In this document: positions 1 through 8,019 of the stretch, piece after piece
Layout: every line of letters starts with the position of its first letter
Numbering within the stretch: the first letter of the stretch is position 1
Assembly: GCA_028687545.1 (NCBI GenBank)
Contig: JAQTZZ010000013.1
Coordinates: forward strand, 21,635 to 85,634
Direction: 5' to 3'
Length of the DNA: 64,000 nucleotides
From: Candidatus Wallbacteria bacterium
GTDB taxonomy: Bacteria; Muiribacteriota; JAQTZZ01
The notes under the pieces: generated by a model
The model's database searches: none
What the model was told of the DNA's origin: nothing
What the model saw: only the letters and a program-made list of their open reading frames with translations
Translations under genes and position numbers: made by a program

Positions 1-1
1 T

Positions 2-2287
2 GGATACCGCGTGCTGGAAATGTATCCGGCCGCTGGTGCGGAAGCCGATATCTACAGAGTCGGGAAAGACGGCCTGGATTTCATTCTGAAATTGTATCGC
101 TTCGGCAATACCCCGAATCTGGAAGCATTGAGCAAAGCCCGGGAAATCGGCGAGAAATTTCCAGACGACCTGATCCGGATTTATGAATCTGATTTCGATC
201 CGGATTTGAAGAGATACTTTGAGGTGATGGAATATGTCCGTTTCGGTTCCCTGAAAGACCTGATTGCCGAACGTTTTTTTTCAGGAGACAGGTTTAACCT
301 GCTGCTCAGGGAAATGCTCAATGGTTTGAAAATCCTTCATTCCAACAATCTGCTGCATCTTGACCTCAAACCATCCAATGTGCTGGTGCGCAGCCTGGAA
401 CCGCTGAAACTGGTCTTCACTGATTTCGGAGTTTCTTCAGTAATCGATGACGAAATTTCCCGCAAAATGACCATGAATCTGAAAGGCACTCCTCTCTATT
501 GGTCACCAGAAGCCTTTACCCAGGTGGTGGGACGCGAATCTGATTTCTGGTCCCTTGGCATTGTCCTGCTCGAGATTCTGACACTTAAGCATCCGTTTCA
601 GGGCCTGGACATGAGAAACATCATGTACACCCTGTCCACCAAAGGAGTTGAGGTGCCGGTAATTCTTGAACCGTCGCATCAATTACTGTTGAAAGGCCTG
701 CTGACCAGAAACCCCAAAAAAAGATGGGGAATCGCTGAACTTGAACGATGGCTTTCAGGTGAACTGGAAATTGATATTTTTTTCGACTACAGGTCTGAAT
801 CAAAGGAATATCAGATCCCTTTTTCATTTCAGGGGCTGGAGTTTCATTCCCTGACCGAACTGGTGCACGCCTTCATCCGTGACGAGGAATGCTGGAATTC
901 TGCCAAGCAGCTCATAGCCAAGGGATTCCTGGAAGACTGGCTAAAAAAGAACGGTGATTACGAGAACTGCGTGATCTGCGAGAAATTACGAAAGCTCGCC
1001 AAAAACGACCCGGACTTTACCCTGGTCAAGATCATGCTGGCATATCTGAAAGGTACTGGTTTCGTGTTTTACGGCAGGCTGATCACTTTTGAGAATGTGT
1101 TCCTGTTCGCAACCCGGGTGATCGCCGGGCGAGCCGGACAGGGAGAGACTGCCATTGTAAGGGCTGTCGTGACAGGAGCCCTGCATACTTATTACCTGGA
1201 TTACCTGACCGCAGTCCAGAAAGATCCTGAACAGGATGATTTCAGCCAGCTGCTTTCAGTGATGAAATTCAATCTTCCGAAGATTTCTCTTGAAGACAGC
1301 CTGACCAGCCTGTTCCGGATTTTTGATTTCTGGTGGAAACCAGGAGAGTTTTTTTTTCCTGAAAAACACACGATCAAGGAAAAGCTGTCTTTTTTAAAAA
1401 ACCATGCCGACAGCCTGCTCAAGAAAAAGGAACTGCAGCAGATACAGGAGCGGTATTTCATCCCGCTGGAACTGGCGGAAAATCTCGGCAGTCAGGATCT
1501 CCAGGAAGTGATCGATGCCCTGGAAATACTGAAAAAAATGCGTGAAGACAAGGCCCTGATTGAAAAGGACAGGATCAGCGATGAAGTATTTTCCGTGAAA
1601 GACTATCTCCAGATCGGGAAATTCTGGAAATTCAAGGTGGAAGTCCAGCTCTACCTGAAAATCGCGAGCCTCCTGCAGGCAGTGGAAAGGCCCAGATTCA
1701 AGGGGCATGAATTCCACCAGCTGCGGGAGTATCTGATGGTCCTGAGAGGCCCTGATGTGGAATGGACAAAATATGACCTGGAAGCCTTGAAAAATCTGCT
1801 GCAAGCCATCAAACCGCACCGTTATTTCAACAGTTCTGTTTTTCTGACCCTGTCCTCCGGGATTGCGCTCGCCCTGATTTTTGTGATTCTGGACTCTATC
1901 TGCCTTTACCTGCTGGGAGATATGCTGATGGGTAATTCCCTGCTGGGTTCTATGGTTCTGCTTGCGCTTGGCTGCGGATTGTTCCTTGGCACCTATTCGA
2001 CCATTGACGCATTTACCGGGGACAGGATCGCATCATTCGGCCGGGGTTTCTTCTCCGGTGTGATCGGAACTCTGGTATTGGAGTTTATGCTGAGATCGAT
2101 ACTCAGAACCATGGGGCCACTCTCGCTTCTCTGCAGCGGATTTCCGGCAGGTGCCGGACTGTATCTCCTCTGGTGCGACTATTACAGGGAACGCAGGATC
2201 AGCCGTGTCTACGAGAGTTTTTTATACAGAATCACCGCAGTAGTGAATCAGGATCTGAAATATGGGGCACAGTCCCAGGGGAAATAA
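2..2287 (+). CDS. Ser/Thr protein kinase with C-terminal membrane domain (kinase A, 5' truncated by window)
   Basis: Eukaryote-like Ser/Thr kinase followed by a long unassigned region and a membrane C-terminus. The frame is open to the window edge (G-Y-R before the GTG at 11), and the paralogues carry S-Y-R-V-L-E at the same place, so the true start lies upstream. Motifs seen: a degenerate Gly-loop (PAAGAEADIY), the lysine in ILKLYRFG, HLDLKPSN as catalytic loop (Leu replaces the Arg of HRD), FTDFG and YWSPEAF. The middle (~270-600) is helical-looking and shared by all three kinases here. About four hydrophobic segments lie near the C-terminus (from 1840 on), suggesting a cytoplasmic kinase tethered to the inner membrane. 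It converges on the 2308-3162 gene. The kinase fold is clear; substrate and signal are unknown. Confidence 0.9.
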   Translation, partial: GYRVLEMYPAAGAEADIYRVGKDGLDFILKLYRFGNTPNLEALSKAREIGEKFPDDLIRIYESDFDPDLKRYFEVMEYVRFGSLKDLIAERFFSGDRFNLLLREMLNGLKILHSNNLLHLDLKPSNVLVRSLEPLKLVFTDFGVSSVIDDEISRKMTMNLKGTPLYWSPEAFTQVVGRESDFWSLGIVLLEILTLKHPFQGLDMRNIMYTLSTKGVEVPVILEPSHQLLLKGLLTRNPKKRWGIAELERWLSGELEIDIFFDYRSESKEYQIPFSFQGLEFHSLTELVHAFIRDEECWNSAKQLIAKGFLEDWLKKNGDYENCVICEKLRKLAKNDPDFTLVKIMLAYLKGTGFVFYGRLITFENVFLFATRVIAGRAGQGETAIVRAVVTGALHTYYLDYLTAVQKDPEQDDFSQLLSVMKFNLPKISLEDSLTSLFRIFDFWWKPGEFFFPEKHTIKEKLSFLKNHADSLLKKKELQQIQERYFIPLELAENLGSQDLQEVIDALEILKKMREDKALIEKDRISDEVFSVKDYLQIGKFWKFKVEVQLYLKIASLLQAVERPRFKGHEFHQLREYLMVLRGPDVEWTKYDLEALKNLLQAIKPHRYFNSSVFLTLSSGIALALIFVILDSICLYLLGDMLMGNSLLGSMVLLALGCGLFLGTYSTIDAFTGDRIASFGRGFFSGVIGTLVLEFMLRSILRTMGPLSLLCSGFPAGAGLYLLWCDYYRERRISRVYESFLYRITAVVNQDLKYGAQSQGK

Positions 2288-2307
2288 GAAGGCCATGCAA
2301 ATCCGGT

Positions 2308-3162
2308 TTATTTTATGCTCAGGCTGTCCAGGCTCTGCCCGTTGAGGACGCTGCTGATGGCCTCCCGCACTTCATCCCGCACAGGTTGAATTTCTTCATT
2401 CAGGTTCGCTCCCAGGTATTTCAGGATGCAGGAGTCGATTTTCAGTTCAGGCAGGTTGTGGGCTGTGGCGAGCTGTGAGAAGTGTTCTCCGACTATTTCC
2501 TTCAGCGAAGCATAGTCCTCATACAGATTTTCCAGAGTGCGGTCAAAGTTGCCGGCTCTGATCAGTGATTTTTCCGCCTGTGCGATGCAGGAAAGCTCAG
2601 CCATTGTATAGACGAGCCTGGCTGTGTCGTCGTTGTCTTTGCCTGTGCTGAGTTTCTTCTTGAGTTTTTCTGCTTCCTGAGCTGTAAGCAGTTTCCGCTT
2701 CACCGCGCTGTCAATGCCGCTCAGAATGCGTTTTTTGATTCTGTCTTTTTTCTGCTGGGAAACAGTAGTGGGCAGATTCAGGTAACGCTGGATCCTTCTG
2801 ACATAGAAGTTGTACGCGAATTTTCCGCGGTCCTGAGTGCATTTGGCGAGAGTATCAATCGATGGATCAATCTGAGGATCAGGTTCTGTCAGTTCGAAGC
2901 CCAGCCCTTTGGCTTTGATCTGGGCTGTCAGTTTGGCTGCCTCGTCCTTGGTAAGGATTCCGGCTTTCACTCCTTCATTGATCGCTGTGATCAGGGCATT
3001 TTTCAGCTCTGCCTTGACCTGGGCCGGAGTACCAGCAGGCAGGTTGTTGTAATTGTCGACCATGGTCTGGTAGACCTGGACTGCCGTCGTATCTCTGGTG
3101 TCTGCATAAAGGATGCCTGTCAGAAGGATGAATATTGTGAGAATCAAAATTGAATTTTTCAT
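2308..3162 (-). CDS. Secreted helical protein with an internal duplication
   Basis: Unknown 284-aa protein with a Sec signal peptide (MKNSILILTIFILLTGILYA, then DTRD). The mature part holds two similar helical units. The first has LPAGTPAQVKAELKNALI and ends AGILTKDEAAKLTAQIKAKG; the second has LPTTVSQQKKDRIKKRIL and ends RKLLTAQEAEKLKKKLSTG. Both end in an EF-hand-like 'G/K-I/L-L-T-x-x-E-A-x-K-L' helix start. Likely periplasmic or exported. It has its own near-consensus promoter (3199-3226) and a GAGGGGGG ribosome-binding site just before ATG 3162. It lies between two kinase genes on the opposite strand, so a shared pathway is possible but unproven. Confidence 0.75.
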   Translation of the reverse strand: MKNSILILTIFILLTGILYADTRDTTAVQVYQTMVDNYNNLPAGTPAQVKAELKNALITAINEGVKAGILTKDEAAKLTAQIKAKGLGFELTEPDPQIDPSIDTLAKCTQDRGKFAYNFYVRRIQRYLNLPTTVSQQKKDRIKKRILSGIDSAVKRKLLTAQEAEKLKKKLSTGKDNDDTARLVYTMAELSCIAQAEKSLIRAGNFDRTLENLYEDYASLKEIVGEHFSQLATAHNLPELKIDSCILKYLGANLNEEIQPVRDEVREAISSVLNGQSLDSLSIK

Positions 3163-3198
3163 ACGGACCCCCCTCGATACTGTATACCTTATATTTTA

Positions 3199-3226
3199 AT
3201 TATATTTGGAAAATGACCTTTGTCAA
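3199..3226 (-). promoter_or_regulatory. Sigma70-type promoter for the secreted helical protein
   Basis: On the minus strand TTGACA (3226-3221), a 16-bp spacer and TATAAT (3204-3199) match consensus exactly. Start of transcription would be about 30 bases before the ATG at 3162. Confidence 0.7.
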
Positions 3227-3278
3227 TTTCAGAATAATTTTTCACCTGAAAATGGGTCGTCCGATTTTAAAGACAAAA

Positions 3279-3307
3279 TTTACAAAACCGTTAAAGACGG
3301 GTAAAAT
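3279..3307 (+). promoter_or_regulatory. Candidate promoter for kinase B
   Basis: TTTACA (3279-3284), 17-bp spacer, TAAAAT (3302-3307). Transcription would start near 3313, only about six bases before ATG 3320. No ribosome-binding site is visible there, so a nearly leaderless message is implied if both calls are right. Confidence 0.45.
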
Positions 3308-3319
3308 GCTGCCAGTCAA

Positions 3320-5710
3320 ATGAACAACCTTCACAATCAATCGGGAAAAAATGGTATCAACGATCAGACAGTCTACGAATCAGACGCTACAATTTCCGAA
3401 TCCCTGGATGCTTTGCACCCTGAGAGTTTAAGCCAGTTCCGCTCTTACCGGGTTCTGGAGCTTTTTCCTGCAGCCGGAGCAGAAGCAGACATCTACAAGA
3501 TCTCAAAAGATGGCCGGATCTACATTCTCAAACTATACAGATATGGCAGCAACCCTAATCTCGAAGCCCTGAAAAAAGTAAAAGAAATAGGGGAAAAATT
3601 CCCCGGAGATGTGGTCAGGATTTATGAATCCGATTTTACCGAGGATTTGAAGAGATATTTCGAGGTAATGGAGTATGTAGAATATGGTTCCCTAAGGGAC
3701 CTTCTGGCTGATAAAAATTACATGTCAGGGAACAGATTGAAAGATATACTCGCTGAGATCTTGAAAGGGTTGAAAACCCTGCATGCCAACAATCTGATCC
3801 ACCTGGATCTCAAACCTTCCAATGTGCTGGTGAGAAGCCGCGACCCGCTGGACCTGGTGTTCACTGATTTCGGGGTTTCTTCAGTGATTGACGATGAAGT
3901 TTCCAGGAAAATGACTCTTGGCCTGACTGGAACTCCAGCCTACTGGTCTCCTGAAGCCTTCACCCAGATTATTGGAAGGGAGTCTGATTTCTGGTCCCTG
4001 GGAATGATCATTCTGGAGCATTTAAGCGGCTGCCACCCTTTCCAGGGGCAGGACATGAGGAATATCATGTACAGATTATCCACCAAAGGAGTGGAAATCC
4101 CTGCAGGGATCGATGGGTCCTGGCGCTTGCTGCTGAGCGGCCTGCTGACCAGAAATCCCAGGAAAAGGTGGGGATTCGAGCAGGTCCGGAAATGGCTGGC
4201 AGGAGAGCGGGAAATTCCGACTCATTTCGATTTCCTGCCTGAAACGAGGAAATATCAAAAGCCATTTTCCTTCCGCGGCGAGGATGTGTTTTCGCTGGAA
4301 GAACTGCTTCATTCAGTGATCCGCAACGAAGATCATTGGGAAGTAGGCCGTACTGCTCTGGGAAAAGGATTTATCGAAGAATGGCTCAGGATAAACCGGG
4401 ATTATGATAATAACCTGATTGTGGAAAAATTACGCAAACTCGCAGGATCTGACATTGATTTCGCCCTGGTCAAGCTTGTACTTGCCTATCTGAAAGGCAA
4501 TGGATTCGTATATTACGGCAAACTGATAACTTTTGAGAATGTTTTCCTTTTCACTTCCAGAGTGGCTGCCAGAAAGAATACCCAGGGAGAGGCCTGCATA
4601 GTCCGGGCAGTGATCAGTGGAGCATTGCTCGTTTATTACAGAGATTATCTCCTGTCCATTCAGAAAGACCCTGACAAGGATGAATTTCATCAGCTGCTCG
4701 AAGTGATGAAGTATAATCTGCCGAGAGTTTCATTTGACGAGAGCCTGATCAGTCTGTTCAGAATTTTTGACTTCTGGTGGAAACCCGGGGAATTTTATTT
4801 TCCTGAAAACTGCACTGTACGCGAGAAGGTTTTCTTCATAAAAAACCATGCGGACTGTCTGTTGAAAAAGAGGGAACTTCAAGAGATCAAAAAAAAATTT
4901 GCCGTTCCTGAGGAACTTGAGGAGAATCTTCTCAGCCGGGAGATTGAGACTGTGATCGATTCTCTGCTGATCATGAAAAAAATCAGAGAAAACAATGCCC
5001 TGATTGAGAAAGATAATATTCCTGAGGTTTTTTCCGTCAAGGAATATCTGGAAATCGGCAGGATCTGGAAGAACAAGGTCGATCTGTCTTTGTATCTGAA
5101 ACTGCCTGATTTGATAAAAGCCCTGGAGTCCCCCAGATATCAGAATTATGAGATAGGAAAGCTCAGGGAATATCTTCAGATCCTGAAAAGCCTGGATACT
5201 GAATGGAAACCCTTTGACAAGGAAATAATCCGGGAAGTTTTGAAAGCAGGTGTGATCCCTTATTCCTGCCGGAATAAGGCGATCTTTTCAATCCTGTTCG
5301 GGATAGCCTTCTGGTTGATTTCTTCAATCGTTTTTATTTTTTTAGCTGCATTTGTCTCCCTTGTTTCCAATCAGATGCCTTTCTCAGAGAGCACTTTGAA
5401 TCTTCCTGCCCTGGCTGTCGGCCTCTGGGCAGGAACATATTTTGCGATCGACTCATACAACGGGGAGCGCGTAATTCCTTTCTGCAAGGGATTCCTGATC
5501 GGTACTATCTGCACCTTGCTGATTGAGTACTCAGTCCAGTGGCTTGTCGGGAGCGGAGACAGCCTGGCCATTCTCGGGTGTGCCGAATTCAGCCTGGGCT
5601 TCATCTTCTACTTTTTCTGGCGGGAATACCATCTTGAAACCAGATACAAGCATGTGTATGAGCGTAATCTTTATCGGATCCTGGAGATCGTCAACTTTAC
5701 CATCCATTGA
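3320..5710 (+). CDS. Ser/Thr protein kinase with C-terminal membrane domain (kinase B)
   Basis: Full-length member (796 aa) of the kinase family in this window. Residues 1-40 form a polar N-terminal tail. The kinase domain runs ~43-290 with lysine in ILKLYRYG (~71), HLDLKPSN (~160-167, non-RD type), FTDFGVSS (~182) and YWSPEAF (~210). The shared helical region follows, then three or four transmembrane segments from ~655 to the end. It is similar to kinase A throughout, so the two arose by duplication around the 2308-3162 gene. Downstream, after 56 bases, are two secretin genes on the same strand, which may be co-transcribed. The start at 3320 lacks a clear ribosome-binding site. Substrate unknown. 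Confidence 0.92.
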   Translation: MNNLHNQSGKNGINDQTVYESDATISESLDALHPESLSQFRSYRVLELFPAAGAEADIYKISKDGRIYILKLYRYGSNPNLEALKKVKEIGEKFPGDVVRIYESDFTEDLKRYFEVMEYVEYGSLRDLLADKNYMSGNRLKDILAEILKGLKTLHANNLIHLDLKPSNVLVRSRDPLDLVFTDFGVSSVIDDEVSRKMTLGLTGTPAYWSPEAFTQIIGRESDFWSLGMIILEHLSGCHPFQGQDMRNIMYRLSTKGVEIPAGIDGSWRLLLSGLLTRNPRKRWGFEQVRKWLAGEREIPTHFDFLPETRKYQKPFSFRGEDVFSLEELLHSVIRNEDHWEVGRTALGKGFIEEWLRINRDYDNNLIVEKLRKLAGSDIDFALVKLVLAYLKGNGFVYYGKLITFENVFLFTSRVAARKNTQGEACIVRAVISGALLVYYRDYLLSIQKDPDKDEFHQLLEVMKYNLPRVSFDESLISLFRIFDFWWKPGEFYFPENCTVREKVFFIKNHADCLLKKRELQEIKKKFAVPEELEENLLSREIETVIDSLLIMKKIRENNALIEKDNIPEVFSVKEYLEIGRIWKNKVDLSLYLKLPDLIKALESPRYQNYEIGKLREYLQILKSLDTEWKPFDKEIIREVLKAGVIPYSCRNKAIFSILFGIAFWLISSIVFIFLAAFVSLVSNQMPFSESTLNLPALAVGLWAGTYFAIDSYNGERVIPFCKGFLIGTICTLLIEYSVQWLVGSGDSLAILGCAEFSLGFIFYFFWREYHLETRYKHVYERNLYRILEIVNFTIH

Positions 5711-5766
5711 TACCATACAGGCGGTTATTTATTGCATAACGCCTTTCCTTGTGATTGAATATTGGC

Positions 5767-8019
5767 ATGAAGATAAGGCAATTTTTCAGCTTTTCAGTGA
5801 TCTGGATTCTGACTGCGGTTTTAATCACTTTGTCTGCAGCTTCCTCTGAGGAAAACAAGAAGTTTCCCATTCTTTACACAGGCAAGCTTCCTGATCATCA
5901 AAAGATCGTGGCCAGGACCGAAATTGATACCCATTACCTGCAGGAGCGGGTTGCAGACCTGCTGAAGGACCAGAAAATCGGCGAGAACGACTACCAGCTC
6001 CAGCTTTTCTCCGAATCAGGGGATCTGGTAATCCGTGCCGGGAATGAAAAGATCAGGGACCAGGTTCTCGAGATTCTCAGAAACGTGGAAAAGTATTATT
6101 ACACTGTCATCCAGACCAAAACCATTGCGCTCCATTATGCCAATGCAGTGGAACTGGCAGAACTTCTCAGCAATATTTACAACCCCAAAACTTACATACA
6201 GCAGGATGACGGCCAGTTCTTCGTCAAACGTGACCCCTCAGGGATCGACATCTCGCCTGACAACCGGACCAACTCGATCGTGGTGACTGCTCCGCTCAAT
6301 CTGATTAATAACCTCCAGGAGACTGTCGCTTCCCTGGATCGACATACCACACAGGTGTTGATCAAGGTTCTGATCGCGGAAGTCTCACTTGACGAGAATA
6401 ACCAGTTCGGGGTGGAATGGAATTTCACTGATGGCACATTTCTGGGGAATGACGCCAGCAAGGGCAAATCAGTGGTCGATTTTGGCTATCAGTCCCAGAC
6501 CAGCCAGGATGACCTGCTGGGATTAAAGTACAGCGTGCTTTCCGCTGACAGGCTGAAAGCCTTGCTGCAGATGCTTAAAACCACCAGCAAGATCGATGTT
6601 CTCTCCTCTCCGCAGCTTGTGACCTCAGACAACAGCCACGGTTATTTTCAGGAGTCTGTCCGGATCCCGGTGCTCAAAACCACAGCTACAGCGACAGGAG
6701 TGATCAGCACTTCAGTCGAGTACCAGGAAATCGGAATCAAGCTGGAAGTCACACCCAAGATCAATGTCGACGATTACATCAAGCTCGACGTGGAGCAGAC
6801 GATCCAGAATATTCTCGAATCAGCCACTGTGCAGAATGCACCTACTTTTTCCAACCGCGTTGTCCATACCAGTGTACTGGCTAAAGACGGCAATACAGTA
6901 ATCATCGGAGGCATGCTTAAGAATAATGAGTCTGTGACCCGCAGGAAGGTCCCTGTTCTCGGGGACGCTCCCCTGATCAAAAATGCTTTCCGCAGGAACT
7001 TCAAGACTTCCCAGAAGACAGAGCTGATGGTTTTCATCACTCCCAAGATCATCAGGACGGATAAGACAATCCAGGAAACAGTAGCAGATTTGAATGCCCC
7101 CAGACTGAAAGAAAAACTGGAGAATTCTTCCAGGGATTACTTTGCACTGAGGGAAGAGGCGGGCAGCAAAGAGATCAAGGTCACTGACGTGGGGGAAGAC
7201 AGGGTCGTGATCAATGCAGGAAAGGCCGACAATGTCGGGAACAAGGACGAATTCATTCTGGTGCGGCCCAGCAAGGAATATTACCATCCCCAGACCAACC
7301 AGTTGATCGCTGTTGACGAGCTGGAAATCGGCAGGATCAGGATCGAAACCGTCAGTGATAAGACATCGATCTGCAACATCCTCTATCTGAACAAGGACGA
7401 GAAAGTGCAGCCTGGCGATCTGGTCAGGCCCTCGGCAGGCATGGATTTCGACAGTTTCAAGATGATTTCCACTGATTTTTCACTGAAATTCCTGGCAGAC
7501 AGGCTGCAATGCGGGATAATTTGCGAAGTGCAGAACAGTACCAATTCTCCGCAGATCAAGACGGAATTTCCCTGGAAAACCAATGAAGTGCAGTTTTCGA
7601 TAAAATCCGGAGAGGTTTTTGCCCCTCTCAAATCAGTCTGGAAAGGAGACAGGTACGAAATCTTCTTCGACAATGTGGTCGAGCCCTTGGAAATTATCAA
7701 CCTGAAAGTCACTTATTCCCTGCCTATGGACGAGACTGAAGTACTCAATGAGCAGATTAACAATTCCGAAGCTTATGCCAGGTTCCATTCTTTTGTCGGA
7801 GGCAGTACGGGAAATTACCAGCTTTCGATTTCAGCCTGGTTCAGGGGACGCCTGATACTTAGAAATTTCGATATTCCTCCGGCAGTGATCGACAATCCTG
7901 ACGGAAGCTGCACTCTTGTCTGGACCCATCTGGGGTCGGTCCAGTCAGTGGAAGGACAGTTCAGATACGCTGAACCTGAAAAGCTGCTCAAAGCTCTGAA
8001 ACAGGTAAAAAAACCTTGA
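5767..8019 (+). CDS. Secretin-family outer-membrane protein (first of tandem pair)
   Basis: Type II/III secretion or type IV pilus secretin (GspD/PilQ-like), which forms an outer-membrane ring channel. ATG 5767 starts directly on a signal peptide (MKIRQFFSFSVIWILTAVLI); an in-frame TTG at 5755 is the alternative. N-type ring domain around 118-190 (IALHYANAVELAELLSNIY; NSIVVTAPLNLI). The secretin domain runs ~198-430, with QVLIKVLIAEVSLDE, VLSSPQLVTS, EIGIKLEVTPKIN, VIIGGMLKNN, VPVLGDAPLIKNAFRR and ELMVFITPKI. A further ~320 residues after the secretin domain are unassigned and unusually long. No GspC/E/F or pilot genes are in view. It overlaps the next secretin gene by TTGA. Confidence 0.9.
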   Translation: MKIRQFFSFSVIWILTAVLITLSAASSEENKKFPILYTGKLPDHQKIVARTEIDTHYLQERVADLLKDQKIGENDYQLQLFSESGDLVIRAGNEKIRDQVLEILRNVEKYYYTVIQTKTIALHYANAVELAELLSNIYNPKTYIQQDDGQFFVKRDPSGIDISPDNRTNSIVVTAPLNLINNLQETVASLDRHTTQVLIKVLIAEVSLDENNQFGVEWNFTDGTFLGNDASKGKSVVDFGYQSQTSQDDLLGLKYSVLSADRLKALLQMLKTTSKIDVLSSPQLVTSDNSHGYFQESVRIPVLKTTATATGVISTSVEYQEIGIKLEVTPKINVDDYIKLDVEQTIQNILESATVQNAPTFSNRVVHTSVLAKDGNTVIIGGMLKNNESVTRRKVPVLGDAPLIKNAFRRNFKTSQKTELMVFITPKIIRTDKTIQETVADLNAPRLKEKLENSSRDYFALREEAGSKEIKVTDVGEDRVVINAGKADNVGNKDEFILVRPSKEYYHPQTNQLIAVDELEIGRIRIETVSDKTSICNILYLNKDEKVQPGDLVRPSAGMDFDSFKMISTDFSLKFLADRLQCGIICEVQNSTNSPQIKTEFPWKTNEVQFSIKSGEVFAPLKSVWKGDRYEIFFDNVVEPLEIINLKVTYSLPMDETEVLNEQINNSEAYARFHSFVGGSTGNYQLSISAWFRGRLILRNFDIPPAVIDNPDGSCTLVWTHLGSVQSVEGQFRYAEPEKLLKALKQVKKP

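Noticed and set aside
2173..2478. Plus-strand ORF between kinase A and the next gene
   Set aside because: It overlaps both genes in other frames and its composition matches an antisense shadow.
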